DNA from: Apostichopus japonicus
Taxonomy: Eukaryota; Echinodermata; Holothuroidea; Aspidochirotida; Stichopodidae
Assembly: GCF_037975245.1 (NCBI RefSeq)
Contig: NC_092574.1
Coordinates: 26,702,713 to 26,766,712 of the forward strand
Direction of reading: 5' to 3'
DNA length: 64,000 bases
Within the stretch, counting starts at the first letter, position 1. Every line of letters begins with the position of its first letter. The notes below the pieces were generated by a model. That model was not told the DNA's origin, ran no database searches, and was given only the letters and a program-made list of their open reading frames with translations. The position numbers and the translations under genes are program-made. This document shows, piece by piece, positions 1 to 13,500 of the stretch.

Positions 1-3000
1 GTTTTTAAGTGCTTTCTGAGTCATGAGACAATATGATATGTGTGGTGGTTGAAAACAATATCATTGTGGTCAAATTTAAAGCAGTGTACTGCCCAGTGGA
101 ATTTTACAGTGTTGTTCTAGACTGTCATTCCGATGTAAGGCACAGCCATTCTGGCAGTTTCCATTTCCAATCAGGAACTGCTCATGAATATTTCATTTCT
201 TCTATAAATATTTAGATACATGTGGTACAAGGAAACTTGAGGGTTTTTTAAACTTTATCACCCAGTTTCTTTGACACTCATTTATGGCTTATTTTGGAGT
301 ATATATGTTTAATACATTTTTATTTTTATTCAAATTTGACTGAGAGCTACTGTAACCACAAAATTGACATGTCAACATTGTGCAGAGGGGAAGAACTAGA
401 GGTAATGTTTGTGTTATGAAAAAAGAACACACATGGATGCAAGTGGACCATATTGGATTTGTCATATATATACGTATATATTTACTTACAATTGTGGGCA
501 CTTTAATTAAGTGATGGTGAAGTGCCTTCAGTAGTCAAGATATACCCAGTGTTACAGTATAATTCAAATTAATACTGTGTAGTTGCTAGGCCTGTCCTAC
601 ATGATGAACTTTACAGCATTTAGTGAATTGTTATAGTATACAGGGATATCTTTATTGCCTGCTGGGAGTTTTAATAAGTATATACCGATTCTTTTGCAGT
701 GAGCAGTATACAGTAGGTAAATTACACTATGGATAGTACTGACATCTAGTGTTATCAAACATGTCTCAAATATGGTTCAATTTAAGTAACTGTACAAATA
801 GTGCAGTTAACGTTTGTTAATTAACTTGTATGTGTACAGTGTAGAAAGCAATTATTGCATCAATTAGATATAATTAATGGGCTAGGGTGAAGGGTTTTCA
901 AAAAAAGTGTGGGAAGTTTCTAGTCTAGTTTGTGATCAAATGCACTACATTTTGGCGAGAGAAAGGGCATAATTATGCATGGGAGAGACTGAGTGAGAAA
1001 AGTCCTGTTTTCTCCGTTTTAGTCAAAATCTAGCTTGCTAGCATGTCCCTGCAGTTGTACTAAATATTCTAAACACAGCTATAGGCAGTCTCAGAACTGT
1101 TAGACAACCCCGCTCCCCTTGGAAAGTATTGTGTGTACATGCTGTTGGGATGGGTATCATTAATGTTATAGACCCTACTACTAGAACTGCAAATTGAAAT
1201 TTAAATAATTTACGGTACATAACTTGTTCACTGATGAGTGATAAGTATACCCTTATATGGCATACCCTTGTACAAATTGGTTTGCACAAAATGTATGCAA
1301 CAGTGAATTCATCAATGCAGTGCTGTATTGATAATTTTATACTCATTGAATTTTTTAAATTTATTTACTGCTGTAACTACCTCATATCAACAGTGTACTA
1401 GACGATAACAGTTTTGCATCCCTCTGTCACAGTTAGCATGTATTGTTTATTAATATTCAATAGCTTGACAACACTACTAACATGTCAGTAAATAAACGGA
1501 GGCACCTTCCTGAGGGTGTGAAAAATTAACTCTAGGTTTATGGATTCTTTCACATGTCCTTCATGGCTCTTCAGATATTGACGTCTGGGTGTGACAAAAA
1601 TTCAAATTATTTTTTATCTGAGAATCTATTTAAACTTATGCAATTGAACTTTCTGTATAGCTACAGTAGGGGATATATCCACCAAGAAAGCAGTTTATAA
1701 GCAAAGTACAGTCAATCTACTGTTTTAAAGTGATATTTAAATGATATGCATGGCTAGCTATAGACACAACATACAGTCTGTATTGCAGATTGGTTAGATA
1801 AAACAGGCAGATTTAGTAACTATATACTTACTGTGCAGTACTGTACCTGTACCTCCTGTACTATGCACTATAACTACCTGCTATACCTGTACTATGCACT
1901 ATAACTGTAGACCTGCATACAGTACCTCTACTATGCACTGTAACTACCTGCTATACCTATGCTATACGCAGACCTGTCAACCTGTTTGACCCCAAAATAG
2001 GGAGAATAACATTTTTCAGGGCCAAAAAATAGGGAGAATAAGGGGAAAATCGGGAGTTTGGTAATTTTCAACTGAAATGATATAAATACTCCTAAATAAG
2101 TAGTCTACAGTACCGCTCATGTATAACTGGACATGTGTACGCACACAGGATCGTGTAAAGACATATAAACAAGTACAATCGCGTATAAACTCATTGACAA
2201 ACAAATTGCCGCGTAGACACGTCGTATATTCCCTGTACGAGTTTATGGAAATGCTATTGTGCTAAATGAATAGGGATTAAAGTCGCCGAAAGAATTAGTG
2301 AGATGTTTGAAACAGCTGTTTCTTAAATTGTAGTTTAAGACGTGATATTCACCTAGCAGCGAAGAGGACGCAGGAAATATTATTGCATGAAGTTTCTTAA
2401 ATCACGAATGTGAATTGGAAGTAGTAAATTGGATGGGATAGGTAAGGAGGGAGGGTGTTAGTTATGTGGCATATCAATTCCTTAGCGCCATTCCCTGTGC
2501 GGCACGCGAACTGAGTTCGACCGCCGCAGTTTTAGGCCTATGACTTTACCATATAGACCATTTTCCTACAGCCATAACGCGAAAAGTTTATACCGAAAAA
2601 ACTTAGTTCAAACGGCACTAAACAGAGAAATGTGTCGTCTCTCAAGTTCTGTTATTTTCTTAACAATACAGTTTAAAATTCCACCGGACTTGGGTGATTT
2701 ACGATGCAAGGTTAATAAATATCGAACTCAAAACCCTCATTGAAAACACACAGTAAATACTGAAGAAAATCACCATTTGATAGCCGTACTTTGTTTGCGT
2801 AACCATCCTCTTGAATATTCATTGACAAATTTAGTTCAAACGGTTTTGGAAAGGATTTTTTCTTAACTTTAAATTGATGTTAAATTCATTTTCATTGGTC
2901 ACTATCTTCAATCGGACCAAGTACAATCCAATCGAATGTCTTCTAAGAAAAATACAAGTTTCGCTTTCTTCGGTGGGCACGCCGTTACGTAATATGTGTA

Positions 3001-4371
3001 TCCTGTACTCTGCAATAGGGTACAGCCACGCAATGCACAGTGTTCACCTACAACATCACAGCCGAGATTCGCTTTCAAAACGTCATATTTTATTGAACTT
3101 AATATTATTTCAAAGAAAATGACCGTAGAATATGCATCATTAAATGTTGAAGCAAGAAAGTACCAATTAATTTATCAAATGCAATCCTAATTATAGAAAC
3201 ATCGTTTAAGACCCCCCCGATGAATGGAATAGTCCAACCAACTTGCTCGCACAGAGCCACAGGATTTTCGGTCAAGGTGATGAGTCATACGCGTTGGTCA
3301 GTAAGAGGGCTATTTTGAAAGATGTTTAGTGTGCATTTTAGAAAGAAAGGAATTGATATGAATAGCTGAGTTGCTATTCTACTGTTCTGTGTTTGCTACA
3401 TGCTTACAGTACATGTATGTAAATTTTAAAGGTCAATTACATTCATGCAGTGTTAGTTTGCTCTCAAAATGAAGTTTAAAGCTCCTACTTATATATCAAC
3501 AAACCTTAGATCTGCTTTGTAGTCTGAACTTAAGTTTTCTAACTTTGAAAAAGTTCCAAAAAGACAACATTGGCAATCAAACCTTAGGTCCTGTACTCTT
3601 AGCAAACTATTGTCCTTCTAAACATGGTTAACCTATCATCATGAGCACACATGAACACCTGAACAAGAACTGTGTTGGTGAACTGAATTAATAATGTGTC
3701 ATTGATAGATGCATACTTGGGACTGTTACATCGTGCAAGGCTGTACACACATTACACATTGGCTATGTTCAGTATGTATGCATACTGTAGCATCAAACAA
3801 ATGTAAATGATGGCACCATATGTTCAATTGGCTGATGTTTGTTGCAGTTGAATGATTCACTGAAGGTGTCTATATGTACTCATCGTAGAAGCTGAATGTA
3901 TGACAAAAGTGATGTAACTAATATAACGTCATCCTTAGTGCTGGGTACAAGTTATCAACACCACAGGTAATATTTGATGATAAACATTTTGATAAATGAA
4001 CCTTTGTTAAGACTGTAACTGTAAAACTTTTACCTATTCCCTCATTAACACTGAATATGACCTCTAATGACTGATCTAACAGCAGTAAAGAGATGGTTTA
4101 ACGATCTAGAGTTGTGTGTACCCTATATGAAACTTACATCGCCTATGTGCTGCACGGTTGTAAATTACTATAAACGAGAGAGATTTTGTGAAACATTCTC
4201 AAATTCCTGATAAGTGGCCTCTTTCTTGTAACTAAATAACTTCATTTTAAGCATGTATGGACACTCTTAAAAGATTAATAAAGATCTGTTTTGCATTTTG
4301 TGTTTTTAGTTTTTACATTTAATTATTTATACTTTATTAAACTTTCTCTCTATTATTTCATTATCTTTTAG
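1..4371. other. Upstream non-coding region (intron or 5' flank of STARD10-like gene)
   Basis: I see no coding exon here on either strand. The first recognisable START exon opens at 4372 in phase 0 behind a normal acceptor, and about 45 residues of the START domain are missing before it, so this stretch should be intron with earlier exons to the left of the window, or an intron holding small exons I could not recognise. Short open frames such as 2540-2743 and 2874-3122 resemble no protein family and lack splice context. A patch near 1985-2060 repeats an AATAGGGAGAATA motif and may be a repeat relic. Confidence 0.6.
1836..1972. repeat. Degenerate short tandem repeat
   Basis: Three or four imperfect units built from ACCTGTACTATGCACTATAACT and CTACCTGCTATACC follow each other. 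The array is non-coding and of no recognised family. Confidence 0.6.
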
Positions 4372-4519
4372 ACTGTCAAGTTTATGGAAGATGTATCAGC
4401 AGCTACATGTTATGATGTGATACACGACCCACACTTTAGACAGGAGTGGGATACCACCATGCTGGAGGGTAAAGAGGTCTATATGCTCAACCCAAACAAT
4501 GATATCAGCTATTATGCAG
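4372..4519 (+). CDS. STARD10: STARD10-like, START exon a
   Basis: This exon encodes [20 protein letters not shown] onward to ISYYA. The acceptor is TTATCTTTTAG and the donor GCAG|GTGAGC. It starts in phase 0 and ends after one base of a Val codon. It covers the START segment holding the HDxxxRxxWD motif. A truncated copy follows 177 bp downstream. Confidence 0.9.
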
Positions 4520-7500
4520 GTGAGCAGCTTCCCTAACACATTAATATATATCCTACATGTAGACATACAGTACAGTACTTAATGTGATATGATGTGATAC
4601 ACGACCCACACTTTAGACAGGAGTGGGATACCACCATGTTGGAGGGTAAAGAGGTCTATATGCTCAACCCAAACAATGATATCAGCTATTATGCAGGTGA
4701 GCTTCCCTAACACATATCCTACATGTAGACATACTTGAAGGGAGTCCGTCATCTTATGCCACCTGGCAAAAGATCTTTTCAGCAGTTTATTAATTTATGT
4801 TAAAAGTGTAATTCTTCCTTTCAGATTATACTTCTTACTCTCATAACGTTATACGGTAGATCTTGATGAAATTACCAAATAACTTTAATCGACCATATAC
4901 ATACATGGATCTTACTTATAATATATATTGTAAAAAGCTGTTAGAAATAATTACTTCATTCTTGTACCTTTCTCATCTACACAACTGTATTCCAATCTAC
5001 CAAGTTTACATTATTAGTCTCTGTTTTTAATATCAATCTTGCCCTATCTCCCACTTTTCTTTTCTTCTGAATCTAGGCCATACAAAAAAGCAATGCTCAG
5101 TTCCATTGTCATTATTAGCACTTACTCTTTTACGATGAACTTACTATATCATGTAAAATGATTATAATTTTATGCCAAGGTTCAAGGTACAGAAGCTGCC
5201 GGAGGACATTAATAAATTCTGCTATTTCACAGTTAACAATGTGTTATATATTCCATAATTTATCTACTGTAACTATTAAAGCATGAATTCCAATGTGATA
5301 TTTGTTCAGGTTTTCAGACAATAATTGTAATAGTTACAATGAATCTACAGTAGTTATATTAAATATTATGCTGGCTAGTAACTAATGAGATGGTGTTGAT
5401 TTTAATAGCTTAAAGAGAAAACATATTGTTGTCAAATTTCCTTTAATATGTTGAAAATGTTGCGTTTTTGAGATATATAAAAATACTCAAATTGTTAACC
5501 TTACTCTATGTTGGAAGATGGCATTGTGCAGAAATATGTGCTGTCATACATGGACTACAAAAAAAAAAAAAAGGAGAATAATTGTTTGTTTTTCTCTAAT
5601 TGAAATGATTTATATAACCTTGGGAAATAATTCACTGGTATGACGGGAATGAAATTGTTAAGTGGTAAGGTATGATCAAGTAAACTTCGTCAAACCATGG
5701 AGCTAAAATAGCTCCATGGTCAAACTTAAACAGTGATTTCAAATGTCAAGGAGTCCTAATTGCATTAGTGAAAAACAATGAAAAACATTTGAAGTGCTTG
5801 ATGTGTCTTCCATCTATGACATTGGAAATTGTTGCACAATGGTTTTCTCCAAAATAAAAATAAAATATTTTGATATCAACAATGGAACAAGCTATTGAGA
5901 CAGGTGTGAATACTGTAGACCAAATTTTAGTCTTAGTTAAATCCATGATTCAAATCTTTCAGAGAAATAAAACTGGACAGAATTATTTTTGGTTATATTA
6001 TAAAGGCCTGCTTTGTACTGGTATTTCACTTCGCACCAGATTAACTCATTAGTTAGTACAATGTTCTTGACTTTATTCTGGTGTCAAAACGTGAACATAA
6101 TTGATCAATGTTTTTGATAAATTAAGAGCCCACAATATAACAGTTTCAGTACTAATATCTCACACAAAGTATAGTCGATAGGAGAGGTACCTCTAGTACG
6201 AGAGTGTAGAAGATCTAATTAACAACTTGTTCATGGTCTTTACTTTGTTTTTAACTTAACGTGCTTGAAGTCTTGAAGGGTTTGTTGTGACATTTAGTAC
6301 TTTGTGCAATTTAATTGCATTCAAGCATATTTTGATGGCAAGGGATTCAAATCATGTAAGTGTAGAAGATAGCAAACGGAACCAGCTGGTGGGACATCTG
6401 TCGAGACACCAATGAAGAACTGTATTTAAACTAACATTACATCTTACATTCGAGATCCTTCCACCGTGCATGTTAGTTTCATCTAACCTGTTTAAGATAT
6501 GACATCAGAGGGTCTATATAGCATCCTCCTAATTAAGAGCTACTATAGCAAATCAATTTTGTAATTTCCTTTTTGTTTCCGCAGTCAAGTGTCCTTCGCC
6601 TCTGAAAAACAGAGATTTCATAATGCAAAGAACGTGGCTGGTGACGCCAACCGAGTATGTCATATTTAACCACTCCATATACCACTCGGTAAGCAAACTT
6701 CAATTTATTGGGCTTGTTTCTTAATTGCAGAACTTTTCTTGTTTGGTATCCTCATATCCTGAAGGTCTGTGGCTTAAAGGTATACTGTTGTGGCCCCAAA
6801 TATGCTAGATATTCAAATATGGTCACCTTTGGTCAAATTCTTAAACTGTTTTTATTACAACCTTTGAGGTAATTTTCCTCACTGGGAGATTCAGTCATCT
6901 TGTGTGTTCCTTATATATGTCTGAGAACAATTTAGATAGTAAAGACCTTTTTGAAAACTTCTAGCAATTATAGCATGCTATAATTTGGGGTCTATACTGG
7001 CTACCCTCAATGCCTCATTGTGGGTTGTTAATATATAAACTCTGGTCTATACAATATATTGTGTAGTTACACTTCTTTATCTTAAATTTTTGAATAAAGT
7101 ATCTTCCCCTTTCCCCTTCCTTCAATAAAAATTATTTTGGAAGATCATTTACCCCCCCCCCCCCCCCCCACCCCCGCCAACCACCAGAGATCTTGTTCTT
7201 GTTCATGGTAATGGCTGATCGAAGCAAGCAAACAGATGAAAATATTGATTTATTTCTTTATAATAGGTTCAAGGATAGATTATTACTGTGTGTGATAGAA
7301 TTTTCTCTGCCTTTCACTAATTAGTAGTTGACATCGCTTTCTATAATGGAATCTGAGCATTAAACATTTGGTTATAAATCAGAGTTTGTAAAAGTTGCTG
7401 GCATACCATTCTTTTAGTTGATACACCTACAGCGTTAATTGAACTGCCTACATCATATATTTAGTTTAAAGAGACTGAAAACGTGAATGAGAAGCAAAAC

Positions 7501-10500
7501 TTCCTGGTGCAGTTTTGGAACAACCAAGATTTTCACAAATTATTAATACTATTTAAATATAATTAAATATTAGAAAAATTGTTAAGAAAATGTGGAACAG
7601 AATATACATTGTTACTTTTTGAAACTCTGTTGCTTTTTTTTTAATATATAAATTTGTTATGCATGTTGATGATTATGATGTACCTTTGACTGGAACCTTA
7701 TATGAAATGAGTTTGACACATTTCTGATATGAAATGAGCTGTCAAGCGTAATTATGCAGGTCAGGTTTACTGTGTAGTCTTTGTAACATACTGTATGTTA
7801 TGATCAAGGCTTTATACATACAGTATATATTGCTGTGTTATGTTGGGAAAGTATTGTAAGGCTATCAAAATGAACGATGACTGTTGATATAAAACTTAAT
7901 TTTTATATATTATATAAAGATAAAAATCATTGCTATGAGTATAGGTGGTATGATTATGACTCTGTGTGTATATGGTAAGTAGATTGTGTGTAAAGGTGTA
8001 GGTGGTATGGTTATGCTGCTCTTTGTGTACTGTAAATAGATTGTGTCTAAAGCTCTGAACATTTATATTGATTTCCTTAACCCACCACCCACTTACCTTT
8101 CCATCAATTGATCCTGAAAATTAATTTGTTAGCTCATATGACATCTGTAATTTACTACAGGTCTCTGTCACCTGTCTTCACACAACACATGTACTCTAAT
8201 GACCACCGCATTGAGTTATTACTTCTCAAGCAAGTTTTAATTTAAAATTGGTCAATATCAATATTTCTACTGTTTAGTAAATAAATGGAGAGTTTGGGTT
8301 GTCTACAGTCTAGTAATTAATGAAATAGCTATTATTTCATGGGAGGGGTGTCATTAGCTGGGGTAAAGAGGAAGGAAAGGTTGAGGGGCAAATTTACACT
8401 GTCAGAAGAAACATATATATGATTGTATGATATCAATTCCGACCATGCAAACTTAAAGCTTAAAGAGATTGAAAATGTTGTGTCATCTTTATGAGATCAA
8501 TTACAATTATACCTCGTGTACCACATACCAGAGTTGTACAGTAGTGAGTCCCTACTGGTATTCAGTACTCTAGTGTTTGTACTCACTCATCCTCAAGGAA
8601 TTAGTACTTGTACCCAAAGCAGTTTGAGAACATGTAGGACAAGATTAAGTACAGTAAGCCTATACTGTACTGTACTAAACAATTCAGTATGTGGTGACTT
8701 GTAATTAATTTCACATCAGTGTGAGAACGTGCCCTTTAAAGTGACTAGCTGTTCATTGATGTATTGATAACATTTCATGTTAATAACATACTAACGCACA
8801 AGAACTGAATAAAGAACGTTGGCTGCCTGTGACTGACAGATATGAAATTAAACAGATATTATGGATTTTTGACACTTTTTGAATTATAGGTTCGTTATCG
8901 ATTATAAGTAGAATTACCACAGAAAAGTGTTAACAATTTTCTGTATGTACAACCTGTTCTGTGCTTCAGGACCAACTTTAACGGTGGGAAAGCTGTCAAA
9001 CTTGAATAATCATAAATTGTTAAAATTCTTTTATACAGTAGAAAGAGAATGAAAGTGAGTTGGAAGACAGGAGTGGGAGCAACTTTGAGAGCATTTTCTT
9101 ATTATAGTTCACAACTTCACAGCTTCGTAAGGTTTCTGTTAGTATTCAATTTCTCCTATAATTGCGTGAAATTCTCAAAAAGTTACGCACTGTTCGATCC
9201 ACCGGTTCTCGCCACCCTCCCCCAACCGTGTGTGATAGATGAAACTGATGACTTTTGATATTGTAGAGCTAAGAACTTGAACATTGCATTCAGTTTACAA
9301 ACTTTACTGTCATCTTTGACATTTCTCAAATTAATGTCTCAAAATATCCTTTCCACAGTCATTTTTCTTGAGAGAGAATCGTTAGATGCAGATGTTAGAA
9401 CTTGGCTTTCAGGAAGTTGTACCGTACATGTAGCTGTTTATACCTTACTGACATGGTTCCTGTCTTATGATTGAAGTCTAGTAGAGCAGAAACAACTGTG
9501 GTTAAAGATTAATGAAAGTGGTGTACTTCATTAAGTTACCTTAACCAGCAACTTCAACACTTTACTTTAACCTAGCATTTGATCATTTATTTGTTGTGTC
9601 AACAATATATCAAGTCCCATTTCTTTCTTAGTTCTTGTGTTTATTTCCTGTTGCAGCAATTGTTTGTGTTTTAAGTATGGGTGAGAGTGCCTGAGATAGG
9701 AATTGTTGTTTAGGAGGGTGAGTTGTGTTTGAGGGGGGGGGGTGGTGGAGGGGGGGAAACAGACATAATTTTGTACCTGCTCCTTTATCCAACCAGCAGT
9801 TCTGTGGCTTTGAATGAAGTGGCACATTTCATGCCTCAGACAAAACTAGCACCTCTTTCATGGCCAATTGGAAATTGATGTCTTTTGCATCTCAATTACC
9901 TGTTGGTACATTTGGGTAATTAAGCCAGTAAGTTTGAAGGGTAAGGGAGTGTGAGTTGGATAAGCTGTATTTAATAAGCTGAGAAGGTGAATTAAAGAGG
10001 ATGAGAACTGGTTGTATGCTTAGGATGGGAAAACAAAGACACCTGATGAAACCATGCAGACATGTGCAGTAATTATCAGCTAGCATTGATATCAGAGACA
10101 TTTCCAGGTACTTGAATATTGAAGGGCACAGTGAGAGCAACAGTTGGGAGGGGAACAAGATGAAGTCCCAGTGTGAGTGTAGAGTACAAAGCTCTATCAG
10201 TGTGGTGGGCCCCTGGACCCCAAGCTTGCAGTACATTTGGGTATCTTTGGGGATTCCTGCATTATATGTTTTGCAAAACACATTGGGAGAGCACCAGGGG
10301 TGCATTGAACCTTTTTTCTTGAGGGGGGGGGGGGGTGGGGAGTTCAGCTTGAACTTGCTACATAGCTGGGCACACATTTGAGACTTATACCATGTGACAA
10401 CACAATAATATGCATTCAGTTTGATCGACTGAATCGCCTACCAGTATCCTACAGACTTATCTTTACCTCACATGATAAAGATGCTTGAAAATTAATTAAA

Positions 10501-13500
10501 AAAACAGAAAATAAAAAAAAAATCTTTGAGCAGCAAAATCTTGTTTTGTTGTATGGGAACCGAGGACCAAAACATTTAGGCAGATTATGTAAGGTGTGTG
10601 GTTATGCAATCTACTTGACAAAGATAGGAGGCTAGTCCATTGAAATTTATCAAAATGTCTCAACTGCTAGTTATACTTTACTTCATTTAGTAAATGAACA
10701 ATAGATTTCCTCCAACTAATAGGTCTGATAGCTGAGTTAGTGTAAAAGTAAGAGGGCATGACATTTCGATCCTAGCACGATCTTCTTCAGAGGCTGAAAA
10801 ACAAGTTACAGTAACAGAAGGGACAACTACACACACATAATACAGACAGGTTAATGAGCAGGGTGAACACAAAGAGATAGATGTAAGAGGATTAGTAGAC
10901 AAGGGTTAGTTGAATACAGAACTTGTGATCCTGAGGTTACTGGTTCAAGTCCTGTTCCAACCCTTTGTTGTCTTTTCAAGTTACTTTAATGAATAAGTTT
11001 AATTACTGACAGTAAAATTCATGGACACAATTGTTTAAACAGTATAAATACTAAAACCCTACAAACTTTTTAAGAAAAACAAATTCAGAAACATGATATA
11101 TGATACCCAATATTCACATATATTAATTTTTAGGTACTAGCTGATACGTTTATTGCTTATCAAAATTTTCCTGAGAAGAATATTTTTGAGTAGCTGTAGT
11201 CTTTACAATAGTGCTTTATTTAGTAGTGAATTCTAAAAAAAGGAGAGAAGTTGTGAAGTTCATTGCCAGCGGTCAATGGCCATTTATTCTCTTGCAGTGT
11301 GAATGCACACACTATATGATATCATATGGAGCTCTAGTTATGAATGACAAAAACAGGGAAAAGGCCTAAAATTGCTTTTCTAATAACTGGCTAGGTCACC
11401 ATCAATTTAAGATCTAACAGAGCACTCCCAGCAGTAATAAAACTGTCTTACATGATTGCTTATGATCATGTACATGAAAAGATATTTGCTCTGCTGATAT
11501 ACATATTAAAAAAAAAAAAAAAAAATTGTCGTCCAGTTTTATATTTAGTGTGTCAATGGTACCTAGATAGTGTACAGCATTCTCAAGAAGCTGATTATGT
11601 ACAATTGTAAAATTTTGTGAGAAAAGATTCTGTTCAAATAGGATGGATGACAGATGCCATGACAATATTAATAGTGGAGCAAAAATTGACTGATGAAGAC
11701 AATAGTTATCAGCGGATATGTTTTTTTAATTTTCTTCATTTAAATTGTCACTTAATGGTTCCTTGCTAGAAGTAAAAAGGAATATATGCGATAGGTAATA
11801 GTGTGTGGGTAATGGTGTGTGGGTGTGTGTTGTTTGGTGGTGGTGTGTGGGTAATAGTGTGTGGGTATGTGTTAGTGTGATGACTTTCCTTGTAAACACC
11901 ATAACTCAACACTGTATGGTGGGCAAACTTCATATTTGGGAAGTGGATTCACCTTATTGGGTAAAATATCTGTATTGTTTTCTGCAGAGGTAAAAGATCA
12001 TTTGAGGTCAACAGAGGTCACAGCCTTTATCTCGGCTCCTCACTTAATTGTATAGGATCAATTGTAGCAATGAATATTCATTAGGCAACAAACAACAAAA
12101 TATGAGTGCTGATAATGTATCTAGACATTCAAAGTTTGAGATATTCTGAAAGTCTGGAGTGCTCAGACTGTAAGCTAGTTTAGATCTATGATTTGTCATG
12201 GATCTTCAATCTGTTGTCTATAAGTAATAAACAAAGTCATATCAAATAAATCACACAGATAACAAAACAGCTACAGATGGCATAGTTCTTAGATAATACT
12301 CAGATGTACTGCACTGGGTGTCACAGTTGACAAGTTTGTATGCATTGCAAACATTGAAATGCAACATCAGACTTGTTGAATTCCTGCATTGTGTTTTGAG
12401 TTCCACCCAATGCTCTTTTGTGCTAGACTATGACTTTCAGCCACTTTGATTGATGAACCTCTTTCGAGGGAAAAGGTGGCATACTGTAGATGTATAACAT
12501 GGATAATAGCACTGGATTAAATGATCTTTAACTTTACCAAGATTAAATTTATTCCAACTGTATTCCATTTAGCTGTCCTTATGTAATATTCATGTGATTG
12601 CTAAGCTGTTTTCTTTCTTTTACAATTCTAATATGTGATGGTTTTACCTTTTTTCCATTTTGTTCTTACTTAGGAATTTCCTCCCAGGAAGGGCTTGATA
12701 CGAGGAGAGTCGATGTTAACAGGTTATTTGATGAGACCCAAAGGAAAAACATCATGTGAATTAACATATGTTACACAGATGGATCCTAAAGGTAGGAGCA
12801 GTCTTTATTAAGATGTGTTTTCCTTTTATTATTGATTCAATCGGAGAGTTACAATAGATAGAAATTATGTACTCTGCACCCGTTTCTTGTACCTTGAACT
12901 GTTGTTTACATTTGTTAAGCTTGTATACCTTCTTGATAACGTTTGGCAATGACCCCTCCCATCACCGGCATAGGATCACCCTCCCACAGTCTGTTGGTAA
13001 TAGTTACATTATCTGTTAGAGTTTGACTTTATTTGATCATGCTCATAGCTCCAAATGCTAGCCATCATAGATCTCATCTTAGTTTGGTCACGTCTCTCTT
13101 TCAGATATCCTTAAGGAAAACAGTTTCCTCAGCCCTTTTAGAAATTGTCATGGAACATGAATAAATTGTTAAATAGCTATTATGTCTGTATCCCCACCTT
13201 CACCGCAACCCCAAAAATTTAAGAAAGGACTACAAAGCATAATATTACGGCAAGATTATAATTTTTCTGTTTATAAATCCTTTGTTAACATGTGAAATCC
13301 TTTCCATACCTCTGAAATGTATGTAAGAAGGATAACACAGTATGTACAATGGTGTTTGAATGACTCCCCCCTCCCCCCTCTAGGGGTTTCCATCAGAAAG
13401 TTTAAAGAGAGGGGAAACTCATGGCAAAATCATGACGCAACAATATTTGTGGGCCTCTTACAGGTCCTGGTGATGCCTTTTAACACCCTTAAGTTACAGC

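Larger units (their letters stand above)
6689..12673 (+). other. STARD10-like intron, about 6.0 kb
   Basis: Non-coding, with no exon needed between its flanks because both are phase 0 and the protein is continuous across them. It holds a poly-C run (7152-7169), G-rich runs at 9730-9760 and 10320-10340, tRNA-like SINE relics (10720-10960), a poly-A run at 11508-11525 and a GT-rich patch at 11797-11878. The open frames at 9567-10381 are low-complexity artefacts. Confidence 0.65.

Noticed and set aside
4588-4696. Second START exon, possibly used as an alternative exon
   Set aside because: No acceptor, missing 39 nt, and an in-frame TGA directly upstream.
9567-10381. Overlapping open frames with Pro-rich or Gly-rich runs
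   Set aside because: They arise from homopolymer tracts inside a START intron.
10885-10962. Functional tRNA gene
   Set aside because: Only B-box-like sequence is good; no full cloverleaf or acceptor stem.
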